Source: Ruegeria arenilitoris
Lineage (GTDB): Bacteria > Pseudomonadota > Alphaproteobacteria > Rhodobacterales > Rhodobacteraceae
Reading direction: 5' to 3'
DNA: 64,000 bases
NCBI RefSeq assembly: GCF_013035425.1
Contig: NZ_WQHX01000004.1
Span: forward strand, 186,001-250,000
Part shown: positions 52,327 through 61,523 of the stretch, one piece after another
Layout of the letters: every line of letters starts with the position of its first letter
How positions within the stretch are numbered: the first letter of the stretch is position 1
Made by a program: the position numbers and the translations under genes
Notes under the pieces: generated by a model
What the model was told of the DNA's origin: nothing
What the model saw: the letters and a program-made list of their open reading frames with translations, nothing else
The model's database searches: none

Positions 52327-54453
52327 ATGACCAACGCGAAGGACTGGCAAGCGCTTGCAGAGAATGAGCTGCGCGGACGTCCGTTGGACGATCTGACTAA
52401 GGATACACTAGAGGGTATTCCGGTTAAGCCACTGTATACAAAGGAAGATACTGAGGGTCTGCCCCATATGGGGTCTTTGCCCGGTTTCGGGCCGTTCACA
52501 CGCGGTGTGAAGGCGACAATGTATGCCGGGCGTCCATGGACGATCCGGCAGTATGCCGGTTTTTCTACCGCCGAGGAATCAAACGCTTTTTATCGCCGCA
52601 ATCTGGCAGCCGGACAGCAGGGTGTTTCCGTGGCATTCGATTTGGCCACCCACCGGGGTTACGACAGCGATCATCCGCGTGTGGTCGGTGACGTGGGAAA
52701 AGCAGGGGTCGCTATCGACAGCGTTGAAGATATGAAGATTCTGTTTGATGGAATTCCGCTGGACAAAGTTTCGGTCTCCATGACCATGAATGGCGCGGTT
52801 ATCCCCATTCTGGCGAGTTTCATCGTCGCAGGCGAAGAACAGGGGCACGACAAATCTGTTCTGTCAGGCACCATTCAGAATGACATTTTGAAAGAGTTCA
52901 TGGTGCGCAACACCTATATCTATCCGCCTGATCCTTCGATGCGGATTATCTCGGACATCATCGAATTTACTTCGAACGAGATGCCGAAATTCAATTCAAT
53001 CTCGATTTCGGGCTATCATATGCAAGAGGCTGGCGCGAACCTCGTTCAGGAACTGGCCTACACGCTTGCCGATGGGCGTGAATATGTGCGAGCGGCGACC
53101 GAGGCCGGCATGGACGTGGACAAGTTCGCAGGTCGTTTGTCGTTCTTTTTCGCTATTGGCATGAATTTCTTTATGGAGATAGCGAAGTTACGTGCCGCAC
53201 GCACCTTGTGGCACAGGGTGATGACTGACTTCGGTGCAAAGTCCGAGCGGTCGAAAATGCTTAGGACCCACTGCCAGACATCGGGCGTGTCTTTGCAAGA
53301 GCAGGACCCCTATAACAACGTCATCCGCACCGCTTATGAAGCGATGAGTGCTGTTCTGGGTGGGACACAGTCGCTGCACACCAATGCTCTTGATGAAGCA
53401 ATTGCGCTGCCCACCGATTTCTCGGCTCGCATCGCGCGAAACACCCAGTTGGTACTGCAGGAAGAAACCGGTGTTACCGACGTGGTCGATCCGCTTGCTG
53501 GTTCTTACTACATAGAAAGCCTTACCAATGAGCTGGTTGAAAAAGCCTGGGCATTGATGGAGGAAGTCGAAGAAATGGGCGGCATGACCAAGGCTGTTGC
53601 GTCGGGAATGCCGAAACTGCGGATCGAGGAAAGCGCTGCGCGTCGTCAGGCCATGATCGACCGGGGTGAAGAAGTCATCGTCGGCGTCAACAAATACCGC
53701 AAGGAACAGGAAGACCCGATCGATATTCTCGACGTCGACAATGTTGCCGTTCGCGAGGCTCAGGTCGCCCGACTAGAACGTATCCGCGCTACCCGTGACG
53801 AGGCCGCGTGCCAACGCGCGTTGGACAATCTGACCGCAACCGCGCGCGAAGGTGGCAACCTGTTGGCGGCCGCTGTTGAGGCAGCCCGCGCCCGCGCATC
53901 CGTAGGAGAGATCAGCATGGCAATGGAAAAGGAATTCGGTCGTCACCGGGCCGAAGTAAAGACACTGGCCGGAGTCTATGGTGCCGCTTATGAGGGCGAC
54001 GAAGGTTTTGCGGCAATCCAGAAATCGATCGAGGAATTCGCCCAATCCGAAGGTCGTCGCCCGCGTTTGCTGGTTGTCAAAATGGGTCAGGACGGCCATG
54101 ACCGCGGTGCCAAGGTGATCGCAACGGCGTTCGCGGATATCGGATTTGACGTGGACGTAGGGCCTTTGTTCCAAACGCCAGCCGAAGCTGCACAGGATGC
54201 GGTGGACAATGACGTTCACGTGGTTGGAATATCTTCACAGGCGGCTGGCCACAAAACTCTTGCGCCTCAACTTGTCGAAGAGCTTAAGAAAGCAGGGGCA
54301 GAGGACATAATCGTCATTTGCGGCGGCGTGATTCCACAACAGGATTACCAGTTCCTCTACGATCACGGCGTGAAGGCGATATTCGGACCGGGCACTAATA
54401 TTCCTGAAGCCGCCCAGGACATTCTGCGGTTGATTGCCGTCGCCAAACGCTAA
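52327..54453 (+). CDS. Methylmalonyl-CoA mutase
   Basis: A 708-residue single-chain, coenzyme B12-dependent mutase. The N-terminal barrel includes [20 protein letters not shown] near residues 64-83, and the long central segment is complete. The C-terminal B12-binding domain carries the DxHxxG motif in [14 protein letters not shown] (about residues 585-598), with [20 protein letters not shown] near residues 667-686. It turns (R)-methylmalonyl-CoA into succinyl-CoA, closing the propionate route started by PccAB; the epimerase is not seen here. AGAGGAAC precedes ATG 52327. No PccR-like half-site was seen in its own upstream region. Confidence 0.96.
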   Translation: MTNAKDWQALAENELRGRPLDDLTKDTLEGIPVKPLYTKEDTEGLPHMGSLPGFGPFTRGVKATMYAGRPWTIRQYAGFSTAEESNAFYRRNLAAGQQGVSVAFDLATHRGYDSDHPRVVGDVGKAGVAIDSVEDMKILFDGIPLDKVSVSMTMNGAVIPILASFIVAGEEQGHDKSVLSGTIQNDILKEFMVRNTYIYPPDPSMRIISDIIEFTSNEMPKFNSISISGYHMQEAGANLVQELAYTLADGREYVRAATEAGMDVDKFAGRLSFFFAIGMNFFMEIAKLRAARTLWHRVMTDFGAKSERSKMLRTHCQTSGVSLQEQDPYNNVIRTAYEAMSAVLGGTQSLHTNALDEAIALPTDFSARIARNTQLVLQEETGVTDVVDPLAGSYYIESLTNELVEKAWALMEEVEEMGGMTKAVASGMPKLRIEESAARRQAMIDRGEEVIVGVNKYRKEQEDPIDILDVDNVAVREAQVARLERIRATRDEAACQRALDNLTATAREGGNLLAAAVEAARARASVGEISMAMEKEFGRHRAEVKTLAGVYGAAYEGDEGFAAIQKSIEEFAQSEGRRPRLLVVKMGQDGHDRGAKVIATAFADIGFDVDVGPLFQTPAEAAQDAVDNDVHVVGISSQAAGHKTLAPQLVEELKKAGAEDIIVICGGVIPQQDYQFLYDHGVKAIFGPGTNIPEAAQDILRLIAVAKR

Positions 54454-54455
54454 TG

Positions 54456-54482
54456 CTTTGATGGCGGCGAACAAAGTTTTTC
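54456..54482 (+). terminator. Possible weak terminator after mcm
   Basis: CTTTG at 54456-54460 can pair with CAAAG at 54472-54476, followed by TTTTTCTT. The stem is short, so this is a weak candidate. Confidence 0.3.
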
Positions 54483-54573
54483 TTGTTATGTCGTGTGTAA
54501 TAAGTTTGCGACAAAGATGTTGTCGTAGGTGCGGTGTTGAATATGCCGTCCAATGTTCTGAAGGAGGCTATAG

Positions 54574-55170
54574 ATGCAATTGGATCACATAGCGGTTTCA
54601 GGCAGTACGCTGGAAGCCGCGACTGCGCACGTCGAGCAAGCTCTTGGTGTTTCTTTGCAGCCGGGAGGCAAACACGCGAAATTCGGTACTTACAATCGCC
54701 TGCTTGGGCTTGAAGACGGTCTTTATTTGGAGGCAATCGCAGTCGACCCAGATGCGCCTGCACCCGAACAACCCCGTTGGTTTGATTTGGATCGTTTCTC
54801 TGGTCCTGCGCGTCTGACAAACTGGATTTGCCGCGTGTCGGACATTGACGCCATAACTTTGCCTGACGGGCCAGTAACTCCGATAGATCTGGATCGAGGT
54901 GCATTACGGTGGCGTATGGCGGTGCCCGCCTCGGGGAGGTTGCCGTACGACAACCTGTATCCGGCGCTAATCCAATGGCAGGGGGATTTGCACCCTGCAC
55001 GAATGTTGCAATCCAGCGGTGTTCGATTACGGCGCCTGATTGTATATCACCCTGACGCTTTGGAATTGGCAAAGTTGTTGGGACAGATAAAACTGATCGA
55101 GTTCGATACCGGTCCCGCAGCGATACGGGCAGAGTTTGAAACGCCCTGGGGCGTTCGCACCTTGGAATGA
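54574..55170 (+). CDS. VOC/glyoxalase-like domain protein
   Basis: A 198-residue cytoplasmic protein with the glyoxalase-like (Glyoxalase_3, VOC superfamily) pattern: MQLDHIAVSGSTLEAATAHV at the start, LGLEDGLYLEAIAVDPDAPAP near residues 47-67 and paired beta-alpha-beta repeats. The first metal ligand (H in DHIAV) and a glutamate (YLEAIA) are present. Substrate unknown. ATG 54574 follows AAGGAGGC. The GNAT gene overlaps its stop by 4 bp (ATGA), so the two are co-translated. Confidence 0.85.
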   Translation: MQLDHIAVSGSTLEAATAHVEQALGVSLQPGGKHAKFGTYNRLLGLEDGLYLEAIAVDPDAPAPEQPRWFDLDRFSGPARLTNWICRVSDIDAITLPDGPVTPIDLDRGALRWRMAVPASGRLPYDNLYPALIQWQGDLHPARMLQSSGVRLRRLIVYHPDALELAKLLGQIKLIEFDTGPAAIRAEFETPWGVRTLE

Positions 55171-55655
55171 AAATCCGTCACGCACAGCCCGCAGATTCGG
55201 CTTCTATTACTCAGATCACCAACACAATCATAAGAGACAGTCTTGCGACCTTCACAACTGAGGAGCGCCAACCCGAAAGTATTGCAGCAGATATTGAGGC
55301 TCGATCCGGGTATTTTCTGGTGGCAGAGGAGGAAGGGAAGGTCCTTGGGTTCGCCACATATGGCCCATTCCGGTCAGGGCCTGGCTACGCACATACCCGC
55401 GAGCACTCAATTCAACTGACGCCTGAGGCGCGAGGCAGAGGAATAGGTCGCGCTTTGATGACTACTTTGGAAAATGCGGCAATTGAAAATAATGTCCATG
55501 TTTTGGTCGCGGGTATTTCATCTGAAAACCCTACGGCGATAGCCTTCCATATGGCGCTTGGATTTTCCGAAGTTGGCCGGATGCCGCAGGTTGGACGAAA
55601 ATGGGGGCGTTGGCTTGATTTGGTTTTGATGCAGAAAATTCTTGCATCGAACTGA
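55167..55655 (+). CDS. GNAT N-acetyltransferase, phosphinothricin acetyltransferase-like
   Basis: A 162-residue acetyltransferase. The acetyl-CoA loop reads EARGRGIGRALMTTLENAA near residues 92-110, and the substrate region FATYGPFRSGPGYAHTREHS, with C-terminal HMALGFSEVGRMPQVGRKWGRWLDLV, matches the Pat/Bar subgroup (often annotated phosphinothricin or methionine sulfone acetyltransferase). The native substrate may be methionine sulfoximine-like compounds or another amine. Coupled to the VOC gene by a 4-bp overlap. Confidence 0.88.
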   Translation: MKIRHAQPADSASITQITNTIIRDSLATFTTEERQPESIAADIEARSGYFLVAEEEGKVLGFATYGPFRSGPGYAHTREHSIQLTPEARGRGIGRALMTTLENAAIENNVHVLVAGISSENPTAIAFHMALGFSEVGRMPQVGRKWGRWLDLVLMQKILASN

Positions 55656-55700
55656 ACTGTTGCACCTGACAGCGGCAGCACGGCGCGTTAGGGTGCGCTC

Positions 55701-56381
55701 ATGTCGATATGGACCAGAATATCAGATGCACTAAACGCGCTAGCCAAAGGCGAAAGTCTGACTGCTGTTTTTGAAAAGTTGCGTACTCCGCCTGAGCGTT
55801 CGGTGGCCTTTGCAATCGCCGTAATCGCGTTAGGGGCCAAGATGGCCAAGGCCGACGGACATGTGACCCGCGACGAGGTCACCGCTTTCCGCGAAGTCTT
55901 TCAGATCGCTCGCGAAGATGAGGCTGGCGCGGCAAAAGTGTTCGACATGGCGCGAACGGATGTGGCAGGTTATCAGGATTACGCAAGAAAAATTTCGCGC
56001 ATGTTTGCGGACGACAACAACACGCTATGCGATTTGATGGAAGGACTGTTCCATATCGCAATGGCAGACGGTTTTTATCATCCCAACGAAAACGAATTTC
56101 TTGCAGAGGTCAGCCGCATCTTTGGTCAGTCCGAGGCTCAGTTTATGGCACTTCGAGCGCGATTTGTCCTGGACGCACCTAATGATCCCTACACAGTGCT
56201 AGGGGTTGCGCCCGACATGCCTTTGCCGGAAATCAGGCGAGTTTGGCGGCAGCTTGTGCGCGAGACGCATCCGGACGCAATGATGGCGCGCGGAGTTCCA
56301 GAAGAAGCCGTGCGCCTCGCTGAAAAGAAAATGATAGATATCAACCGCGCCTGGGACGAAATCAACGGCGCAAGGGTCTGA
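55701..56381 (+). CDS. DjlA-like protein: TerB domain plus C-terminal J-domain
   Basis: A 226-residue protein. Residues about 30-145 form a TerB/DjlA-like helical domain (AIAVIALGAKMAKADGHVTR then HIAMADGFYHPNENEFLAEV, two acidic loop repeats). Residues about 160-225 are a J-domain, with the HPD tripeptide in RETHPDAMMARG, able to stimulate DnaK. No membrane anchor is seen, unlike E. coli DjlA. It lies 3 bp before the phosphoesterase gene, so the two likely share a transcript. Confidence 0.88.
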   Translation: MSIWTRISDALNALAKGESLTAVFEKLRTPPERSVAFAIAVIALGAKMAKADGHVTRDEVTAFREVFQIAREDEAGAAKVFDMARTDVAGYQDYARKISRMFADDNNTLCDLMEGLFHIAMADGFYHPNENEFLAEVSRIFGQSEAQFMALRARFVLDAPNDPYTVLGVAPDMPLPEIRRVWRQLVRETHPDAMMARGVPEEAVRLAEKKMIDINRAWDEINGARV

Positions 56382-56384
56382 ACT

Positions 56385-57398
56385 ATGCGGATGGCCACCT
56401 ATAATATTGAGTGGTTTGCCAATCTGTTCGACCGCAACGACAAACTTATCGTGGATGATAGCTGGTCTGGGCGGCACGACGTAACAAAAGTTCAGCAAAT
56501 TGAGGCTATCGCCAAGGTTTTGACGGCAATTGATGCCGACGCAATTTTGATCGTCGAAGCACCCAACACAGGCAGAACACAGAACACCGTGCGTGCACTT
56601 TTGCGTTTTACTGAGGCATTTAACCTGAGAACCTCACAAGCGGTGATGGGGTTTCCAAATGAAACTCATCAAGAGTTGGCCCTGCTGTATGATCCATCCG
56701 TGATGACACTCAGGCATGATCCGATTGGGGAACCAGCCGATGAAAACGGCAGCCTGGATGCACCGCGGTTCGATACCTTCTTTCGTATCGATCTAGATGT
56801 GGACGCGACTGAGGATATTGTGAGGTTTTCAAAACCTCCGCTGGAGTTGGAGATTGAAACCAACTCGGGGAAAACATTCCGTTTGATTGGTACGCATCTG
56901 AAATCAAAGTCGCCGCACGGAGCGACCACTCGGGACGAAGCGATCCGACTTTCCATTGCGAACAGGCGAAAGCAGCTGGCGCAGGCCGTGTGGCTGGCTC
57001 AACGGGTACGGTCACATTTAGAAAAATCCGAGCCCGTCGTTTTGTTAGGCGACCTGAACGATGGCCCCGGTCTGGATGAATTTGAACATTTGTTTGGAAG
57101 ATCATCCGTCGAAATCCTGCTCAAAGCGGGCCTTTACGACCCGCACGCTGCACAAACGCATGGCCCGCGACCAGACGTTTCTCTTTCAACGGCAAGGTTC
57201 GCTTTACCACAGGAGGGCAGGTATCTTGAGGCGCTGTTGGATTACATAATGGTCAGCAAGGATTTACGTGATCTTCAACCTCGCTGGAGAATTTGGCATC
57301 CGTTTAAGGATGCTGCCTGCTGGTCTAACACGGAATTGCGCGACGCGCTGCTGGATGCTTCGGATCATTTTCCGGTCACTCTGGATATTGATCTCTGA
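56385..57398 (+). CDS. Endonuclease/exonuclease/phosphatase family protein
   Basis: A 337-residue protein with EEP-fold motifs: ATYNIEWFANLFD at the start (metal asparagine and glutamate), FRLIGTHLKSKSPHG near residues 163-177, VVLLGDLNDGPGLDEFE near residues 215-231, and the C-terminal SDHFPVTLDI (catalytic Asp-His). No signal peptide was found. Substrate could be DNA, RNA, an inositol phosphate or a phospholipid; the family is too broad to choose. Starts 3 bp after the DjlA-like gene. Confidence 0.88.
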   Translation: MRMATYNIEWFANLFDRNDKLIVDDSWSGRHDVTKVQQIEAIAKVLTAIDADAILIVEAPNTGRTQNTVRALLRFTEAFNLRTSQAVMGFPNETHQELALLYDPSVMTLRHDPIGEPADENGSLDAPRFDTFFRIDLDVDATEDIVRFSKPPLELEIETNSGKTFRLIGTHLKSKSPHGATTRDEAIRLSIANRRKQLAQAVWLAQRVRSHLEKSEPVVLLGDLNDGPGLDEFEHLFGRSSVEILLKAGLYDPHAAQTHGPRPDVSLSTARFALPQEGRYLEALLDYIMVSKDLRDLQPRWRIWHPFKDAACWSNTELRDALLDASDHFPVTLDIDL

Positions 57399-57435
57399 CC
57401 TTTCAACAAAGGTATCAGCGTCCTATATTTCCAGC

Positions 57436-57810
57436 ATGACACGTATTCTATTGATCTGCGTTGCGAGCGTCACTGCCGCATTGCCTGCAAAGGCGCAGGA
57501 AAATAATGGCAAATCGCTTATGGAACGCGGAGCTGAAATGTTCCTGGAAGGTTTGCGGCAGGAAATGGAGCCCTCTTTTGATGAATTGCTAGGCTTTGCT
57601 GATCAGTTCGGGCCCGCGATGCAAACATTTATTCAGGAAATGGGACCAGCGCTTGCTGAACTCGCTGCTCAGGTTCAGGATTGGGGGTTATACGAGACGC
57701 CCGAAATGCTGCCTAATGGCGACATCATAATTCGAAAAAAACCTCAGCCCGAGGAACCTGAGCCTCCTAGGGCACAAGAACCTTCAACGGAAGAATTCAC
57801 TGATATCTGA
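57436..57810 (+). CDS. Small secreted protein of unknown function
   Basis: From ATG 57436 this is 124 residues with signal peptide MTRILLICVASVTAALPAKA. The mature part is a negatively charged helix-rich segment (SLMERGAEMFLEGLRQEMEP then FGPAMQTFIQEMGPALAELA) followed by YETPEMLPNGDIIIRKKP and a proline/glutamate-rich tail (EEPEPPRAQEPSTEEF). Related proteins occur widely in Roseobacter-group genomes, sometimes mislabelled as an AAA+ family ATPase although no ATPase motif exists. It is convergent with ppx, 12 bp between stops. Function unknown. Confidence 0.75.
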   Translation: MTRILLICVASVTAALPAKAQENNGKSLMERGAEMFLEGLRQEMEPSFDELLGFADQFGPAMQTFIQEMGPALAELAAQVQDWGLYETPEMLPNGDIIIRKKPQPEEPEPPRAQEPSTEEFTDI

Positions 57811-57822
57811 GTTCTGACAAGT

Positions 57823-59367
57823 TCAACCCTGCATGATTATGCGTGTATCGGAGTTCAAGGCGTTTGCCAGAGATTTGAACCTTGCCTCAGCCACTTCGTT
57901 GAACAAAGGCGCGGCGGATTTGGGGAGTATCAGGTCAAGTTCTTGCTTTTTTGGGAAAAACCGGAGTTTTCCCATCGCTGCATCAGGTTGCATCCATAGC
58001 ATCGCACCGAACCGCAGTGCTTTACCCAAAATTTCAGCCTCATTTTGTCCGCGCTCATCCAGCAATTCGTACAATGGGGCAAAGCGGTTTCCTTCGCGCT
58101 TGTTGCGATAACGGTGTTGCAGAGCCAATCCAATGAAAACTCTTTCTGAATGTTTCAGTCCACTCATGTTGGCTCGGGTAACATATTCGAAACACGCTTC
58201 GGCGCGATAGTCGGGATGGGCTCGCCAGCTGACGTCGTGTAGCAGACAAGCCGCCTTGATCAGGCGAACTTTTTGGGGTGGCGCTGATTTAAACAGGGGC
58301 ATCACGAAGTCGAAAAGGTGCTTTCCAAATCCGGGCAGGCGGGCATCCTTGGCTTCGGCGAACCGGCTCGCTTCGATCAGGGGATCGCGGTCGCGAACAC
58401 GTCGCGGCATTTGTTCGAACAGCAACCCTTCACGAATGCCATAACTTGAGATTGCAATGTCTTTTGGTTTGAATGTCCGGATTAATCGGGAAAGAACGTC
58501 CATCGCATAGGGCATTAATGCCATGCGCGAGCTTGAGACACCCGCCTGACTGCGCAGCTTGTCTGGGTCCCCATTTTCAATGAACTTAATCGTATCGCGG
58601 ACCGCCTTGTTACTCATACGGTATTCATGCAGTACATTCAGGGGGTAATTCCGACGCAACATATCCAGTCGTGCAAATGCCCGCCAACTTCCGCCGACAA
58701 GAAACAGACGGTCCTTTTGCGGACCCATCTGATCCCGCATTTCTTCCATAGTTGCTTTGATATGCGCCTTTCTGGCTCGTCGCCCGCCTTTGATGTCGCG
58801 CAATTTTAGAGGGCCAAGTGCCGAAGTCATTCTGCGGCCAACTTTACCATCACCAATTTCTGCCAATTCGACCGAAGAACCACCAATATCGCAAATCAAT
58901 CCGTACGCTCCAGGCCAGCCGAGCAAAACACCTTGGGCAGATAATCGCGCTTCTTCTTCGCCATCAACGACGTTGATGTTTAGGCCGGTCTTGGATTTGA
59001 CCTCTTCGCAGAATTCCGGGCCATCCTTGGCTTCTCGCACGGCGGCGGTGGCAACAGAGTGTAAGGCTGGCAGGCCGAGATCGTCCGCAAGAACTTGAAA
59101 GCGATGTAACGCCGCAAGTGCGCGTTCCCGTCCAAGTGGGTTCAGGCGACCCGTATCTGAAAGCCCAGCGCCAAGTTCGCACATGACCTTTTCATTGAAG
59201 AAGTAGGCAGGCGAACGCGCGGCACCATCAAAGATAACCATTCGGACAGAGTTCGATCCAACGTCAACAACCCCAACACGGGCCAGCGCCCTTGCACCGG
59301 GGTCGTCGAACAAAGGCCTTCCAAACGGGCCGTAGTCCGCGGTGTCAGTCTCGCCGGTCTGTTCCAT
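57823..59367 (-). CDS. ppx: Ppx/GppA exopolyphosphatase-type phosphatase
   Basis: From ATG 59367 this is 514 residues. The upstream frame to 59544 overlaps hdaA and is not used. N-terminal ASKHA-fold motifs are clear: RVGVVDVGSNSVRMVIFDGA near residues 28-47 (phosphate 1 loop) and LICDIGGSSVELAEIG near residues 156-171 (phosphate 2 loop). The C-terminal part is an HD-like helical domain, with RLIKAACLLHDVSWRAHPDY. It should hydrolyse polyphosphate or pppGpp. In related genomes ppk usually stands between hdaA and ppx; here ppx follows hdaA after only 49 bp. Confidence 0.9.
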   Translation of the reverse strand: MEQTGETDTADYGPFGRPLFDDPGARALARVGVVDVGSNSVRMVIFDGAARSPAYFFNEKVMCELGAGLSDTGRLNPLGRERALAALHRFQVLADDLGLPALHSVATAAVREAKDGPEFCEEVKSKTGLNINVVDGEEEARLSAQGVLLGWPGAYGLICDIGGSSVELAEIGDGKVGRRMTSALGPLKLRDIKGGRRARKAHIKATMEEMRDQMGPQKDRLFLVGGSWRAFARLDMLRRNYPLNVLHEYRMSNKAVRDTIKFIENGDPDKLRSQAGVSSSRMALMPYAMDVLSRLIRTFKPKDIAISSYGIREGLLFEQMPRRVRDRDPLIEASRFAEAKDARLPGFGKHLFDFVMPLFKSAPPQKVRLIKAACLLHDVSWRAHPDYRAEACFEYVTRANMSGLKHSERVFIGLALQHRYRNKREGNRFAPLYELLDERGQNEAEILGKALRFGAMLWMQPDAAMGKLRFFPKKQELDLILPKSAAPLFNEVAEARFKSLANALNSDTRIIMQG

Positions 59368-59416
59368 GAATTCCCCATTCCTTTGCTTAGCAGGATGCGA
59401 AATCGTTAAACTTCGG

Positions 59417-60106
59417 TCAATCATATGAATTGAGTTCGGAGCGTAAATTAGTAAGAACCCGCACTGCCAAAGCGCGGTTGATCTCGCGTTTTTCGCGGAG
59501 AGCCAGATCGTCAATAAGACCCACCACTTTGGACGCAGTTTCAAAACTGCGGTCCATATGCTTGACTAGATACGCGATTACGTCTGGACTGGGGTTCAGT
59601 TGGCGATCTACAAAAAGTTTGGCCAACACGGCACCTAAAAGCGCGTCATCAGGGCCTTCAAGCGCAACATGGTGAGCGCCGTCGACCCGGCTTTGCAAGT
59701 CCGCCAGCGAAAGGGCCCACAGATTTGGCGTACGCCGGCCAGTCATTAACAGGTCGTTGCCTTCTGCAAGCACCATATTATGCAGATGGAACAATATTTT
59801 CTGTCGTTCAGGGTCGCTGGAAATCTGGGGCACATCTTCTACTGCGATTGAGGTGCGTGCCAGATTGGGCACATCTTCGTTCACTAAATCAACAGAAGGA
59901 ATGATCCGCCCGCCTGACTCGGCTGCCCAGACATGAGCCAAGTGTGTCTTGCCGGACCCAGCAGGGCCGCTTAGTACGAGCTTATTGCCAGGCCAGGAAG
60001 TCGCTGAAATCATTGCCACAGCAAGCGCGTTGGTGGGTGAGACAAAGAAATCTTCGCGCCCTAGGGCGGTTTTCGATGGAAGATCAAAACTAAGTTGGGT
60101 GGCCAT
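59417..60106 (-). CDS. hdaA: DnaA regulatory inactivator HdaA
   Basis: A 229-residue AAA+ protein related to the ATPase part of DnaA. Walker A is LSGPAGSGKTHLAHVWA near residues 45-61. Walker B is degenerate (TSIAVEDVPQ near residues 85-94). Sensor regions follow in ALSLADLQSRVDGA and the C-terminal LVKHMDRSFETASKVVGLID segment. The N-terminal QLSFDLP is the clamp-binding motif by which HdaA contacts DnaN to promote hydrolysis of DnaA-ATP after initiation. It follows the AI-2E gene with no intergenic base. Confidence 0.9.
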   Translation of the reverse strand: MATQLSFDLPSKTALGREDFFVSPTNALAVAMISATSWPGNKLVLSGPAGSGKTHLAHVWAAESGGRIIPSVDLVNEDVPNLARTSIAVEDVPQISSDPERQKILFHLHNMVLAEGNDLLMTGRRTPNLWALSLADLQSRVDGAHHVALEGPDDALLGAVLAKLFVDRQLNPSPDVIAYLVKHMDRSFETASKVVGLIDDLALREKREINRALAVRVLTNLRSELNSYD

Positions 60107-61180
60107 TCATTCGTTGTCCTGCGCCGACCCATCCAGGCCTGTATATAGGCGGCTGCTTAAGTATTGCGTCGTGCCAAACCTTGCCAGAACGCCGATAGCG
60201 GCGGCTACCGGTACGGCGATCAGCATACCGACAAAACCGAACAATGCACCGAATACAGATAGAGCTAGCAACAGCCAGACCGGGTGAAGGCCGACCGAGT
60301 GGCCGACGAGTTTTGGCGTTAGGAAATTGCCTTCTGTGACTTGCCCAACCATGAAAATAGCGGCGACCAAAGCAACATGCGCCCAATCGCCCCAAAATTG
60401 GAACAGCGCTAATCCGATCGCCAGTGTGCCGCCGATCAATGCGCCCAGATAAGGGATAAAGGTGACCAAACCAGCAATAAACCCAACAATCAGGCCAAAT
60501 TGTAATCCAACTATCATGAGTGCGACGGCGTAATATGTTCCCAGAATTAGGCAAACAGTACCCATTCCGCGTACAAAGGACGCCAGAACATCATCAATTT
60601 CACGGGCCAGACGCTTTATCGTGGGTGCGTGGTCTCGGGGCAGCAAATCACCAATTTTGGCTATCATACGATCCCAGTCGAGTAACATGTAAACGGCTAC
60701 GACGGGAACGATGACAAGAAGGACCAACAAATTGATAGCTGAGCCCACCGAAGATAACACCGTTTGCAAGACGTCCCCGGTTTTCGACTTAAGCGTCTCT
60801 CCAAATGAAACCAACATTTGATGAGTGTTCGACTCTCTATCTAAAAGCGATGGAAACTGCTTTTCGATGAAGGCTCGAAGCTCTTTGAAAAGGCTGGGAA
60901 GAACGTCGACCAGGTCCAACATCTGGGTAATCAGGGCGGGGACCACCATAAGGATCATGAGGACGAACCCCAACACACCGACGACAGTAATTATACCGGT
61001 CGCCGCAACGCGCGACAGGCCCAATTTTTCAAGCCGGTCAGCGACCGGATCCAGAAAATAGGCGATTGCGCCACCAATTACGAAAGGTAGTAAGACATCG
61101 CCCAACAGCCACAACAGCAACACAAAAACAATAGCCGCAATGCCCCAATACCTAAGCTGATCCCTAACCGGCAAAGCCAT
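60107..61180 (-). CDS. AI-2E family transporter (YdiK/PerM-like)
   Basis: From ATG 61180, preceded by AAAGGAACG, this is 357 residues; an upstream ATG at 61249 lacks a good ribosome site. About seven to eight membrane helices and a soluble insertion near residues 65-150 match the AI-2 exporter superfamily. The C-terminal segment has GLIVGFIAGLVTFIPYLGALIGGTLAIGLALFQF and LTPKLVGHSVGLHPVWLLLALS, typical of the family. Some members are Na+(Li+)/H+ antiporters, others export AI-2, so function is uncertain. Gene order AI-2E transporter-hdaA is conserved in this group. Confidence 0.9.
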   Translation of the reverse strand: MALPVRDQLRYWGIAAIVFVLLLWLLGDVLLPFVIGGAIAYFLDPVADRLEKLGLSRVAATGIITVVGVLGFVLMILMVVPALITQMLDLVDVLPSLFKELRAFIEKQFPSLLDRESNTHQMLVSFGETLKSKTGDVLQTVLSSVGSAINLLVLLVIVPVVAVYMLLDWDRMIAKIGDLLPRDHAPTIKRLAREIDDVLASFVRGMGTVCLILGTYYAVALMIVGLQFGLIVGFIAGLVTFIPYLGALIGGTLAIGLALFQFWGDWAHVALVAAIFMVGQVTEGNFLTPKLVGHSVGLHPVWLLLALSVFGALFGFVGMLIAVPVAAAIGVLARFGTTQYLSSRLYTGLDGSAQDNE

Positions 61181-61523
61181 TGCGCGTTCCTTTGTTGCGG
61201 GGCCTGAGGCGTTCTTGGCGCAATGGAGTGTATGATGCAAGAGGTTCATGGCGCATGCGTTTTATCGCAATTTAGCAGCATAGGCCCTAAAAGGCGCTGG
61301 CACCCAGACTTGCCAGCTCGAGTGGAACCACATGGCGTCTTCTTTCCCTGAAGTTTCGATGTTCCAATTCTGAAATTCTCATTCCACTCGAAATACCACC
61401 CGACCAAGTTGAACGAATGACCACTGACGTCCGGTCTCAAAAAAGACCGAAGCGCGATTGCCCCCGGCGTAGCTTTGGCATAATCACGGTTGAAGTCGAA
61501 TTCTTACCTTTGAAGGTCAAAAA
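61181..61523. other. Intergenic region before proS
   Basis: About 340 bp between the divergent AI-2E and proS genes. A short hairpin (CGGTCT at 61432-61437 with AGACCG at 61444-61449) is present. A -10-like CATAAT sits near 61480-61485, about 40 bp before the proS start. No convincing gene. Confidence 0.4.

Noticed and set aside
51632..52330. A 232-codon plus-strand frame between pccA and mcm
   Set aside because: It is antisense to the DUF4174 gene, which has a clear signal peptide and domain. The plus-strand translation is serine/arginine-rich and featureless.
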